Origin: Saussurea involucrata
Lineage: Eukaryota > Streptophyta > Magnoliopsida > Asterales > Asteraceae
Length of the DNA: 64,000 nucleotides
Assembly: GCA_033807775.1 (NCBI GenBank)
Contig: CM066326.1
Span: 87,334,873 to 87,398,872 of the forward strand
Direction: 5' to 3'
In this document: positions 13,849-25,265 of the stretch, in pieces
Layout: each line of letters starts with the position of its first letter
How positions within the stretch are numbered: the stretch's first letter is position 1
Made by a program: the position numbers and the translations under genes
Notes under the pieces: model-generated
Told to the model about the DNA's origin: nothing
Database searches by the model: none
Seen by the model: only the letters and a program-made list of their open reading frames with translations

Positions 13849-15562
13849 TGTAACGTCACAATTTCACACATACAAGCTAGAAGCTACCTCTTTAATTCAT
13901 AACGCCATAAACGGCTCAACATGGTCACACTATCTAGATTACAATACAGGGTTTGCGGAAATAACCCTAAATACAGCTGAGAAATCTACTAGACATACAA
14001 AGAAAGTTCTCCTACTCCTTTTAGACGCAAGCTCCGACCCACGTCGTGCCAAACCTCTAACGTGCTCACGGCTACTTGCTTACCTGAAAAGGTTTTAGTT
14101 TTGAAAAGCGAGGGTTAGACCATGAGGTCTAGTGAGTTCCCTCCACACCAAGTCACACCAAAACATTTCAGTTTATAAAATCAGTTATGAAAACATTTAT
14201 ACCAATCATAATAAGCACACTAAGATGATATGCACACATTGACACATGCTACTGGCGTACGCTATAGCTACACACACCGTGACAACGCAATAAAGCACAC
14301 ACGCTATAGTCACACACACCGTGACAGCGCAATAGAGCACACACGCTATAGCCACACACACCGTGACAGCGCAATCGGGCACACACCACCCATATATGAA
14401 ACAAATTCATATATATAATTATTATGGGACACACCCCCATTTCACATCAAAGCCAGAGTATGGTCACACACATTTAATTCACGCATATTGTCACACACTT
14501 ACTACTCGCCTTGAAATAAAAGCAGTTGGAAAACACACAGTTAGATAATGATCATGCCACACACTTACTCTTTGCTTTGAAATAAAAGCAGTTTGTATCC
14601 ACACAATTAAATCACACTTTTCATGCATGGTTTAAAGAAAACGTACGAGCATTTGTCAATAAGAACATGCATAGAGTTTCACACTTAAAACAGGTTTTAG
14701 GATCAGAAAAACTCACTTGTCGTCCTGCATAATCCTCTTACTAGACGGGTTCTCCCTTCAACTGCACCTATAAGGATACACACTACCGCGATAAGTCACT
14801 TGATCGAACTACACACTCACACGGGTAACATCTCGGACTAACAAACTGCATTACAGGGTCACACAGACACTTCCCGGAAGACTTATCCGGACAACCTTAA
14901 CTTTCCGGACGTTCCCACCCGGATACTCAAGTGTTTCCGGTTAAACTACCGGAAACTGCCCCACAGTTTACCCGGACAGTAGGCTCATCCGGGCACCACA
15001 CACATCATCCGGAAACCACACCCTTCCGGACACTATCTGACATTGAAGGTTTCCGGACGCGACGAAAAGTACAAAACGCAGGGGATTAAGCACCTCTCGC
15101 CCTAAATCTCCCCAACACTTCCATATTGCAAATATGGGTCGGTGACTAACACAATAACCCATTCTTAAACCCTTCTTAACAATTTAATGAGGAATCACAA
15201 GAAATTCCATAAAACCAAGTTTCTCTCACAACCCAAAACATTTCACCCAAACAAAAGAGATAACAGATTGGAAGATACCTGGAGATTTCTACTTAATAAC
15301 TCAAAGATTCAGCTGCTAATACTCCTTTCTCCCCTTTCAATTGAAAAATGTTTCTTTCTCCTGCACCCTCTCCTAGCCGCACACACATACACACACTTGA
15401 CACAATAGCTAAAATGAATAAATTAGGGTTTTCATCCCTTAAATACTTTTCCTACTAGACACCACACTTTAAATTTCTTTACACTTAGACCACACAACTT
15501 TCTTAAATTCGAATTTTTCCAAAATTCCCATTTACTGACTAGATTAAATCTCGGTTATTACA
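13849..15562 (-). repeat. LTR (5' LTR of the 8084-15562 element)
   Basis: 1714 bp. Near-identical to the left LTR apart from a 36-bp indel and scattered substitutions. The CACACACCGTGACA tandem repeat is at about 14268-14390. The small ORFs in both LTRs are incidental. Confidence 0.88.
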
Positions 15563-15976
15563 GTTTCTCTTGTTTTTCTGCTTTATAATATTTGCCTGAA
15601 GTTTTTCCTTAAAAAACGGTCTTTTGACATATGTTGCTCTTAGGCAAGTCACCGGAATCTATTGTTGATTTTGGCATGCTCAAATAATTTCATTTTTTAA
15701 CTTGTTGAAAACTGTCTCATTTCATCAAATGTAGAATGAAAAACTATTGTACCACTATTTGATTATAAGAATTAAATTTGCAAAGGATTACAGATTTGTT
15801 GATTGGTTTCTCAACTCTATAATAAGAGGTCTTGTGTTTGACCATGGATCGCGTTTAATACGAGGATTGATCTGATGCGTCTTGGTACATCGTACATCCC
15901 ATCCTAACGTGCATCCAAAAGTAGAGATTCTTTATTACCTTTTTCACAATTACTCTTTTATTCTCGTTGAAACCCA

Positions 15977-15980
15977 ACTC

Positions 15981-16021
<41 letters not shown>
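15977..16021. repeat. (TA)n(GA)n microsatellite
   Basis: About 22 bases of TA followed by about 18 bases of GA. The surrounding 15600-16180 shows no gene. Confidence 0.8.
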
Positions 16022-16022
<1 letters not shown>

Positions 16023-16185
16023 TACAATATACACACATAATTTCACAATTGTAATTGTTTTTTGGTTTTTAATTACATCAAGTAATATAAACGATATTTC
16101 TTAAACAAGGAAAATAAATACTTTGATATAGACAATGTCAAAATCATTATATATTTACGAATGATTTATATATTATAAAAAATAT

Positions 16186-16828
16186 ATGAGTATCTCCAAT
16201 GCATAAGTCTTTTATAGGTTTTTACTATTATAAAAAAGCTTTCTAAAGGGTTTTTATGCATTGAAGTGAAAAGCTTTTTGATAAAAGGGTTGATGTATAT
16301 TGGTAAAAAGGTTGACGAAAAAGCGTTTTGAAAAAGCGTTTTGAAAAAGCTTTTGCATTAGAGGGTTTTTTAGAATGAGTTTTTGACAAAAAAAGAGTGG
16401 AAATCTATATGGCAAAACTAAAAAGTTATTAAGGGTGTGTTTGGTACAGTGGACATGACATAATAGAACAAAACATAGATCACTGTCTCATTTTGGCAGG
16501 GTTTTTATGTGGAATGGAACAGACAGGAACATAGTGAAACAAGCTGGAACATGTCTGTTCCATCCCCACCCCATGGAACAAGGTGGAACAAAGTTATGTT
16601 TTACTATTATAACCGCAAAATAAAATCAAATTCTCTTCTAAAACATCATATACACATTATATTATATATTTTATTCATTCTTTAAATTTTATTTAATGTT
16701 ATATGTTCTGTTCTGTCCAATTTTGTCTACCAAACGCTTAACAGCTGTTTTGTCCTGTTCTTTTCTATCTTGTCCCGTCTTGTCATGTTCTATACTGCAA
16801 ACATAAGTCATTTATTTTGTGGATGCTC
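16186..16828. mobile_element. MITE cluster: Harbinger-like ends around a hAT-like MITE
   Basis: GAGTATCTCCAATGC at 16186 faces GGATGCTC at 16821-16828, a loose PIF/Harbinger-type terminal pair. Inside, 16433 to about 16800 is a hAT-like MITE of the GTGTTTGGTAC family, with GAACA-rich arms like those at 35418-35804. The outer boundaries are uncertain. Confidence 0.4.
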
Positions 16829-16831
16829 TAA

Positions 16832-17506
16832 CTACCATCCGCATCCATCCCATTCTAACCCACACTTTTTCACTGCCACATCAGCACCACATCATTTTTC
16901 CCTTCCAACCCACAAACCCCCACATCCATCCCACACCACCATCCCATCTTTTATTTATTTTTATTTTTATTTTTGTTACCATTAATTTAAATAATTAATA
17001 TTTTATAAGTAATTTGTAATAATATATAATATTATAATTTATAAATCAAACTAATATCGTAATTCATTTGACGATACGCGGGTAGATTAATTTCCCCGTC
17101 CGACGATGACGAAGACGACTCATAAAATTCCGACGAGTTCACTGATGAAGAAGACATTTTGTTTTTGTAGTAGAGAAAAGTTTGAGAGATTGAGAGAAAA
17201 TTTAGTGGTGTGAAAAAATAAGTGGAGAAGATGGGAGAGATTGAGAGTAAATTTGTTTGTGTAAAAAAATAAGTGGGTTAAGATTAGTATTTATATGATA
17301 GAAATAATAAAAAAAATTAAAAAAATTGAATTTAATTGTTTCCAACGTCTATATTTTAAAATTTAAAAAAAAAGATTTTCACCCAACCCGAGCTGGGTTG
17401 CCCAACCCGGGAGGGTTCCATCCCACGCCAACCCCAAGGGGTGCGATGGTGTTGGCTTCCAACCCATGCCAACCCGGGCGAACCCAAGGCCCCGATGCGG
17501 GTGGTC
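16832..17506 (-). mobile_element. PIF/Harbinger deletion derivative with transposase 5' end
   Basis: The ends CTACCATCCGCATC and GATGCGGGTGGTC are inverted, and a TAA duplication flanks them (16829-16831 and 17507-17509). On the minus strand a leader leads into an ATG at 17157. About 42 codons follow, beginning MSSSSVNSSEFYESS, then stop. The Ser/Asp/Glu-rich start resembles the N-terminus of plant Harbinger transposase-type proteins. The rest of the gene is gone, replaced by AT-rich sequence. Confidence 0.55.
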
Positions 17507-17731
17507 TAATATATATTCTGGAAATAGGTTCACCACTTTGAGGGGTCCACCTTCCCATCCCACTACCCTTTTGGCTTTTATATTCTATCATGTCTGACTC
17601 TCACATAACACAACACCACCACCAAAACACTATGCCCATTTCATTTCCAACAATTAAATTATTTTTTAATCTTCACATTTTATAAATTAATTATTTTATT
17701 TATTAAATCCGCAAAAAGAAAATATATATTA

Positions 17732-18152
17732 GAGTAAATTGCAATTTTGGTCCTTATGATTCTATGTTGCAAGAAAACCGCTATAGTATACAAAAATGCT
17801 TGGTTTTGACACCTCCGACTAACAAAAGTTAAACTTCATCTGTTAAATTCCCCATATGTCTTGTTAGACGTGTCGTGTCATGTCGAATTCAAAGTTAAAC
17901 GGGTTGAGAGTGTCAGACCCTAACCCGACTCGTTTAATAAACGGGTCAGAAAATCCCAACCCTAACCCGACCCGCCTAACCCGTTTAATATTTATAAAAC
18001 TAAAAATTAAATATCGAAAATTCACAAAAAAAATTACAAATTCAAAATTCAAAATTCAAATGAAAACATTATAAATCTAAATTTTATAGTTCAAATTTAT
18101 AAGTTCTAACAAAATTCAAAATATTAAAAATCCAAACCATTAAAAAGAAAAC

Positions 18153-18198
<46 letters not shown>

Positions 18199-18977
18199 CA
18201 TAGAGGAAGGTTCAAACGAGGAACGTACCTATTTACGAGAAACTCGAGGAGCGCCTTCCATGTACTGGATCACATGTGATCCACTACTCCCGAAAAAATC
18301 GGGTAGCAAGCGACCTGGTTCGCGAGTCGCATGGAAGTCGCTCGGATCACATGTGATTTTAGGCGTGAATCACATGTGATCCACTACATGGGCGGAAGCC
18401 CCCCGATCAGGTGTGCATCACATGTGATTTTGTACGTGAATCACATGTGATTCAGTACATGGGCGGTGCTCCTCGCGTTTTCTTAAATTGTTAAGCTCCT
18501 CGTTTGAACCCGCCTCTATATACATATATATATATACGGGTTATTCGGGCCATTTTTGAGTTGAAATTTGTGACCCTGACCTTATCCGTTTAATTTTCGT
18601 GTCAACCCGTTTACTTAAATGGGTTGAAGTGTATTACCCATACTCGTTTATTTCGTGTTGAGTTCGCATCGAGTTAGCATGTCGTGTAAGTTTTTATCAG
18701 GTCTATGTTTTGTACATAAGGGTAAAGTAATCATTTTACCTATGAAAAATGAGAAAAAAATATACTTTACCCTCGTATTTCAGAAATAAATGACTACATT
18801 ATCCTCTCATGTACAAGACACATGGGGAAGTTAACGAATGAAATTTATCTTCTGTTAGTAAGAAGAACCAAAACCAATCATTTTTTAATACCATAGGATT
18901 TTTCTTGTAATAAAAAATTTGCAAAGATCAAAACCAAGCAACATAACAAACCATAGGGACCAAATTGCAATTTATTC
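17732..18977. mobile_element. AGTAAATTAC-family MULE MITE, split by later insertions
   Basis: The left half (GAGTAAATTGCAATTTTGG) and right half (CCAAATTGCAATTTATTC) are inverted. The flanking 9-mers TATATATTA and TACATAGTA agree at seven of nine positions. The interior was invaded by an ACCCGACCCGTTTAA-type repeat (about 17865-18700), itself holding a (TA)n run (18154-18192) and a GGTTCAAA-family MITE (18208-18515). Confidence 0.55.
18208..18515. mobile_element. Foldback MITE, GGTTCAAA family
   Basis: GGTTCAAACGAGGAACGTACC at the left is mirrored by GCTCCTCGTTTGAACCC at the right. The interior has four ATCACATGTGAT palindromes or near-copies. Confidence 0.6.
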
Positions 18978-19065
18978 TACATAGTAACTAGATCAAAGCA
19001 TGTGACATCAAATAAGTTTTAATTGGTTGATTTTAAAGCATTTTTATTTTAATAGTTTAAATAAA

Positions 19066-19658
19066 GGGAATTTAATTAAAATACCTAAAGTTTGACCTTG
19101 ACTTACCAAAATACCCATTTTCTAAACCATTTTGTAAAAATACCCATTCTTTCCGCAATTGGGTCCGCGATCGCAAACCAGGGTCCATTTTGAAATTTTT
19201 TATCCGGCGATCGAACCACTGTCCCGCGAATAGTCCCGCTACACACACAAAATTGTGAATTTCAATTGATATTTACAATTTCAACCCCTATACTTATTTA
19301 CTTACTTTACTTTATACCTTTTACTTTCATAATTTTAATTTTACATTTAACACATATAATCGTTTATTAAATACGTTTTCTCAAATACATTTAACACATA
19401 TAATCGTTTATTAAATACGTAAGTAAATAAATATAGGGGTTGAAAGTGTAAATATCAATTGAAATTCACAATTTTGTGTGTGTAGCGGGACTATTCGCGG
19501 GACAGTGTTTCGATCGCGGGATACAAAATTTCAAAATGGACCATGGTCCGCGATCGCGGACCCAATCGCGGGAAAAATGAGTATTTTTGCAAAATGGTCT
19601 AGAAAATGGTTATTTTGGTAAGTCAAAGTCAAACTTTGGGTATTTTAATTAATTTCCC
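19066..19658. mobile_element. MULE, member a (593 bp), no cargo seen
   Basis: Ends GGGAATTTAATTAAAATACC and its inverted partner. The inner palindromic motifs GGTCCGCGATCGC lie near both ends. Flanked by TAAATAAA (19058-19065 and 19659-19666), an 8-bp duplication. The halves are long inverted repeats around a short AT-rich centre. No ORF. Confidence 0.8.
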
Positions 19659-19666
19659 TAAATAAA

Positions 19667-20903
19667 ATTTAAAGAATAGATAAAACGTAAAGAGAAAGAC
19701 GTATTTGATGTTTTAAAATGAAATTAAAATTTATTTGGAGGATATGTTGGTAAAATATAGACTTGTTCGATTTTGTTATATAGGATGAGAGTGGAACACG
19801 TCTATTCTACTTTGTTTCACTCCTTTATTGTCCGTTTACATGAAAGTCATGCTAAACATTTAACAATGATCCATATTCTATTTTATTCTGTCATGTCTAG
19901 TAAACTGAACGCACCATAAATAACAAAGGGAAATGGACTAAAATGGCAATTCCATAGCCTTAAAGTGGTCTCCTAGTCATTCGTCTACCACCTTTTACCA
20001 AAATGTCACCACCTCCGCAATTTTCAGGCCAAGTCCGCATTTTCTTTTAATGGGAAAATGAACATGTTCGTTATTTTAGCTAGGTCCGCAATTGCAGACT
20101 TAGTTTTTGCGGACCTAGTGACATTTCAGTCTAAACAGAAGAGAAATGTCTAGTAAACAAACTTGTTGGATCAATTTCCCAATAACAAATGACATAAAAT
20201 TACTGTAAAATAGGGGCGAGATTGGTTCAGGTCTGGTACGAACCGATACCAAATTTATGTTAGACTCAAAACTAGGACCAAAAACCGAACTGCAAGTATA
20301 AGTTCGGTACCGGTTCGGTTTCAGTTTCAAGACGGTATATACAAGTTTCGGTTTTTGGAACCAAGAAACAAAGAAGCGAATTTTGAAATTGAAGAATACT
20401 GGAAACCAATAACCAAACCGATTACATACATACAGTTCAATACCCATTCGGATCGGCTATTTAGTCCCCGAATATCATGGCTACTCTAAATCAGTTATTG
20501 TATGCCATTTGAAAAATGTCAAAACATCATGGCAAATGATGGTTTGAATCATTTGATATTGTTTTAGTATATTCGATTTTAATAATTTAACAGAAAAATA
20601 TATATTAATTAATTATTATTATTATTATTATTGTTTATTGGGGACGAAAGGACAAAGGGATCAAAGTGGTCCAATTTGCCCCCTTGTGCAAATGAAGGAG
20701 CATTCCAAATTTATAATCCAAAAAAATTAATTAGTATAAATCCAAAATAACTCCAATCAATACCAAGACTCACGCGCTTACCGACTACGTGTAATATACG
20801 AACCATCCACAACCGCCAGGGATTTGGAGTGAATTTACATCGGTGGTCCCTCTCATTTGCTTAAAATTTATACTTGGTCTCTAAAATAGGTTTATCGCTT
20901 TTT
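19667..20903. other. Intergenic with degraded repeats
   Basis: A GGTTCGGT/ACCGATACC-type inverted repeat occupies about 20210-20460 and accounts for the 110-codon frame there. A (TAT)n run is at about 20615-20632. No gene supported. Confidence 0.45.
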
Positions 20904-21304
20904 ATGGTGCGTTTGGTACATTGGATAGAATAGAACAGAACAAAATAAGGATCAATGTTTTATGTTTGGCAGAACTTTTATGTGGAACAGACAGAAACAT
21001 AGTGGAACAAAAGTGGAACAAGCCTGTTCCACCCCTACCCATGGAATAAGGTGAAACAAAATTTTGTTTTACCGATATAACCTCAAAATAAAATAAAATT
21101 CTTTTCTAAAACATCAAATACGTCTTTTTTTATATTTTATTCATTATTTATATTTTTTTATCGTATTTTTTTTTTAATTTCACCTTAACGTTCTCAAAAT
21201 ATTATTTTTATATGGCTTATATGTTTAGATTAATTTAAGTAAATTATCAAATATTAATATTAAAAATAATATAGAATATGTTAGAAAATAAAAATTGAAA
21301 ACTC

Positions 21305-22468
21305 TGTTAGACAACCTAGGGGGGGGGGGGTAAGGTTGTATTTAAAATCTTTTACTTTCAAAAAATCTTTTACAAATAAATACAGTACAGAAACAGTATA
21401 AATAAATCAGAGTATACAAATAATAACGAAGAGTGTAAATATAAACAAATACACAGAGATTATATAAATAAATATAAATGCAAAGCAGTTTATATAAACA
21501 GATATAATAAAGCACAGCGGAATAAATAAAGAGATAAAGGTAAGAGATACTTGACACGGAGATTTACTGATTTACCACCAACTGTGATAAACCAGCAGCC
21601 GAGACACTTCCCGACACGATCCAATAAATGTATTCTTTACGGTAGAATACAAACCAAATACAGAGCAAAGTAAACGGTTCTCTAAGCCTCAGCTTATTGA
21701 GATGTACAGGATCACACACCCGTTATTCAAATACTTACAAGAGGAGTATAACTCACAATGGGTAATCACTCTTGTATAATATCTCACACTTGGATATTTT
21801 ATAAAAAAAAAGGTTTTATAAAATATATATATATTAAAAATGAGAGAGATCAGATGAGCAGTGATGGTGTTGGTTGTATCTGTATTGTCTTTTCTTTTCT
21901 TCTCCACCATCGCATGCATTTATATAGCAGCTCTTCCAACGGATACATGCATTCGCGGTATACCGCCAAATGCACGCGGTATACCGTGCAGTAAAAAGTA
22001 CACTGTCAGAAGAGAAAGGTCAAACCTGCAAAAACAAACGTAAACTTGTACCCGCGGTATACCGGCTAAACATCGCGGTATACCGGCGTCAGAAAAAAGT
22101 ACGACCAATCAATCAGAGGTAACATCAAGCCGTCGCGGTATACCTGCTGAACCTCGCGGTATACCTGCGTCAGAAAAAGCAAAATCTTGCTAGATCTTCT
22201 AAAAAAAAAAACTTTATTTAAATAAATTATTTATTGGGTTTTTAGAAATATCCAAGTGGTATATTATTTTAGGGTGTTTATCATTATAAATTATAAACAC
22301 TAATGACAACGTAAATCTTCCGTCTTGAACTCTTCAGATAAAATCTTCGTGTTCTTCAAGAACTGCACACTTGGATTAAATTGTTAGACAAACAATAATA
22401 CGGTGTGTTTGTAATCATCAAAATAAATATATATAAATATATAGAGATGTGGTACACTTGCACCAACA
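21305..22468 (-). repeat. LTR (3' LTR of the gag-only element)
   Basis: 1164 bp. Contains a cluster of CGCGGTATACC repeats at about 21953-22166. The frames shared with the other LTR are not genes. Confidence 0.92.
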
Positions 22469-22817
22469 ATCTCCCCCTTTTTGATGATGACAAACACAAC
22501 CGCTAAGCATGAGCATATGCGGTTTCTCTCCCCCGTTTGTCGAAACAAAAAGGGTCAAGAAAGACGGTATGCTCCCCATCGAGAGATGCTCCCCCTCAAA
22601 ATATGCATATAATTGAGGTAGCATAAACTCATGGGTAAAGATAAAAAGCTCCCCCTCAAATTAATAACGATATTAAATTGAAGATTTTATAAAATTTGAG
22701 GGATAAAATAAAATGCAAAAAGCAATAGAGACAAAGATATACAAACCAATACGAAACACTTGCACCAAAACGGATCTTAAGGCTTCAATTTTCGGTTAAT
22801 TTTATGTGATAAAAAAA

Positions 22818-23161
22818 ATCACCACGTATTATGACCTCGTCAGGTAACCACGTATTATAACCTCGGCAGGTAACCACGTATTATAACCTCGGCAGGTAAC
22901 CACGTATTATAACCTCGGCAGGTAACCACGTATTATAACCTCGGCAGGTAACCACGTATTATAACCTCGGCAGGTAACCACGTATTATAACCTCGGCAGG
23001 TAACCACGTATTATAACCTCGTCAGGAAACACGTATTATATCCTCGTCAGGAAACCACGTATTATAACCTCGGCAGGTAACCACGTATTATAACCTCGCC
23101 AGGAAACCACGTATTATAACCTCGTCAGGAAACACGTATTATATCCTCGTCAGGAAACCAC
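22818..23161 (-). repeat. 26-bp tandem array, about 13 copies
   Basis: Copies of ACCACGTATTATAACCTCGG with a short CAGGTA spacer, a 26-bp period and a few one-base variants (TCAGG, TATCC). It lies between the gag stop and the polypurine tract, where pol would normally be. Confidence 0.9.
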
Positions 23162-23307
23162 GTACAAAAGGCAAAGAAAATTTTTCGTGGTACCCTTTTC
23201 TTATGGGTCCTTTTAACAGTTAGTATAAAACATAAACTGCAAATAAATAAAGAACATGTTGTCGACATAAAATAAAATACGACAACATATAAAACCATAA
23301 AAATGGT

Positions 23308-25194
23308 TTAAAACCATAAACGCATCCCACCGGGATTGTCAACATTAAACATTCCTTTCGGAATCCATTTTCTAACCATTTTAATTTTGCGATTGTATTT
23401 ATCATACACATAAAATGAAGCATTTATATTCGCATTATTTTTAGGTCTAGAAAAATTACCATTATACATACGAGCATACGGTTTCCTTCCATAATTCACA
23501 TTTTTTATTTTTGACATATATGGAGGTTTTCTCGTATCAACTTTAGGAGATGCAAAAAATCTTTTAATGGGTTTACACGAACATTTATCAACACATGTAT
23601 CGGAACCAATGCCTTTACGACAATTTATACGATTAGGCATATTTAGCATTTTAAGCACTTTATCATTGCTATTTTGAAAAGCATTTGCTAATAAATTATC
23701 TTTCTCATGCGATTTACATTTTGCTTTTAAACAAGCAATTTCATCTTCAAGAATATTGCATTTACCACATACAACTTTTTCACATGTTATTTTCTCTAAA
23801 CATGCAATTTTATCATTTAAGACAATGCAAGATTTGCAAACAATATTTTCGCATAATTTATTTTCTAATTTAGTGATAATATCTAAATCATAAGCAGATT
23901 TTTGTTTACCGTCATCTATTTCCTTTTTATATGCGGATACGGTTTCTTTTAAATTAGAGATTTCATCTTTATACCTATTTGCAAGAGCGGCCATATCATG
24001 AAATGATTTATATAATTCGTCAAGATTATTTTCATCGTCACTATAATAATTATCACAATTATTTTTAGAAGAATATGATGAAGATACCTCATTATCATGG
24101 TCGGCCATGAAACAAAAATTTTTGGCCTCATTTATGCTTGCGTTCAACGCGCCTCCAACTAAAGCTTTTGGTGTGTTGATTTGTTTTGCTCGTTTTGGAC
24201 ACACACTTGCATAGTGATCCTTATCACCACACACATAGCAAAAGCCTTTCTTTTTATTGGCTTTTTCATCGTCGCTAGATTCGTCATATTTGTCTTCACT
24301 TTTATGGACGTTGCGACTTTGGTTTTTACCACCACGACGGTAGTCTCCATTTTCTTGAAACCTATCATTATTAGCAAACTTTTTGTTAGATAAAAGTTTA
24401 GAAAGTTTTCTTACCAACTTGACTAAATCGTCAAGATTTTCGGGTTCGTCATCGGATGAGCTAGCTTCTTCCTCCTCTTCTTTTTCTTTCTCATCTTTAG
24501 AGGCAACGGCTTCTAAAGCTATGGATTTCTTTTTGACTTGCTCCCGGACTTGATTTCTTCTTAGTGCAATTTCGTGCACTTTAAGATTGCCGATGAGATC
24601 ATCGAGCTTCATAGTTGCGAGATCTCGGGAGTCTTCCAAGGATGTGATTTTTGCCATCCACTCCGAAGGAAGTGCTCGAAGAATTTTCCTTACATAATCC
24701 TCATTAGGATAAGTACGACCTAATCCCTTCAAAGTAGTCATAATGAGGTTAAAACGTTTAAACATTGAGTCGATTGACTCATCTTTTGACATTTCAAATA
24801 ATTCATAATCATGAACAAGAATATTTATTTTAGAGCTTTTAACTTGAGTATTTCCACGATGAGTGTCGCTCAAGCTTTGCCAGATTTGATTAGCAGTTTT
24901 ATAAGTATAAACTCTTTCAATTTCATCAGAGGTTAAAGCAGCATATAATATATTTTTAGCTTCAAAATTTAAACAATAATGAGATTCTTCAGCGGGAGTC
25001 CAATCTTTTATGGGTTTATCAACAATAAGATCATTTTCAACTTTGGTTGGTCTAAAATTCCCATTTTCTATAATATCCCAAATTTTTTGACTTTTGCCAC
25101 GAACGTGACATTCAAATAGCTCGGCCCAAATGCCAAACTTTTCAGTATCTATCAAAGGAGGTTTTGAAAACACAAAATTAGTTTGTTGAGCCAT
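23308..25194 (-). CDS. Retrotransposon Gag polyprotein (UBN2 type, CCHC zinc knuckle), 628 aa
   Basis: Nucleocapsid/capsid protein of the gag-only LTR element. The ATG at 25192-25194 follows the leader after the primer site. Residues about 10-215 match the Copia-type Gag core (UBN2/DUF4219 pattern), with W23, the WQSLSDTHRGNTQVK stretch and LRALPSEW. An acidic-basic linker follows (about 216-317). A zinc knuckle CX2CX4HX4C uses C319, C322, H327 and C332. The C-terminal half has a coiled-coil-like stretch (about 400-530) with paired Cys motifs. The protein ends near a phrase resembling the part of Copia polyproteins just before protease, then stops, so the ORF looks like gag cut off at the gag/pol border. 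The frame is intact, and it could act in cis or trans with another element's pol. Confidence 0.92.
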   Translation of the reverse strand: MAQQTNFVFSKPPLIDTEKFGIWAELFECHVRGKSQKIWDIIENGNFRPTKVENDLIVDKPIKDWTPAEESHYCLNFEAKNILYAALTSDEIERVYTYKTANQIWQSLSDTHRGNTQVKSSKINILVHDYELFEMSKDESIDSMFKRFNLIMTTLKGLGRTYPNEDYVRKILRALPSEWMAKITSLEDSRDLATMKLDDLIGNLKVHEIALRRNQVREQVKKKSIALEAVASKDEKEKEEEEEASSSDDEPENLDDLVKLVRKLSKLLSNKKFANNDRFQENGDYRRGGKNQSRNVHKSEDKYDESSDDEKANKKKGFCYVCGDKDHYASVCPKRAKQINTPKALVGGALNASINEAKNFCFMADHDNEVSSSYSSKNNCDNYYSDDENNLDELYKSFHDMAALANRYKDEISNLKETVSAYKKEIDDGKQKSAYDLDIITKLENKLCENIVCKSCIVLNDKIACLEKITCEKVVCGKCNILEDEIACLKAKCKSHEKDNLLANAFQNSNDKVLKMLNMPNRINCRKGIGSDTCVDKCSCKPIKRFFASPKVDTRKPPYMSKIKNVNYGRKPYARMYNGNFSRPKNNANINASFYVYDKYNRKIKMVRKWIPKGMFNVDNPGGMRLWF

Positions 25195-25265
25195 TTAAAA
25201 GAATTAAAGAAATAACTTTAAAAATTTAAACAGATAATTTTTGAAAGCCAAGCTCTGATACCAAA

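Larger units (their letters stand above)
8084..15562 (-). mobile_element. Non-autonomous LTR retrotransposon, 7.48 kb, no protein genes
   Basis: Bounded by TG...CA LTRs (8084-9833 and 13849-15562) and flanked by the 5-bp duplication GTTTC (8079-8083 and 15563-15567). It reads on the minus strand. Next to the right LTR the complement gives GGTATCAGAGC, the classic primer site for initiator Met tRNA; next to the left LTR the complement is a GA-rich polypurine tract (GAGGGGGGAATG). The interior (9834-13848) has no gag, protease, RT or integrase frame, so movement would depend on proteins from elsewhere. The left LTR is 36 bp longer because of a short duplication at about 9124-9165. About half of the interior is a second element. 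Probably a Ty3-type LARD-like derivative; superfamily is an inference. Confidence 0.85.

Noticed and set aside
14230..14440. Repeat-containing ORFs with THRDSAIEHTRYSH-like units
   Set aside because: They come from the 36-bp tandem repeat inside the LTR, on both strands at once, so not a selected protein.
17326..17591. Overlapping ORFs on both strands in GC-rich DNA
   Set aside because: They lie in the inverted GC-rich end of a Harbinger derivative; low stop density explains them.
20115..20447. 110-codon minus-strand ORF
   Set aside because: It covers an ACCGATACC/GGTTCGGT inverted repeat; no domain and no splice or promoter context.
22818..23161. CRISPR-like regular repeat
   Set aside because: The 26-bp units are directly adjacent with no unique spacers, in a eukaryotic LTR element. 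A plain tandem array.
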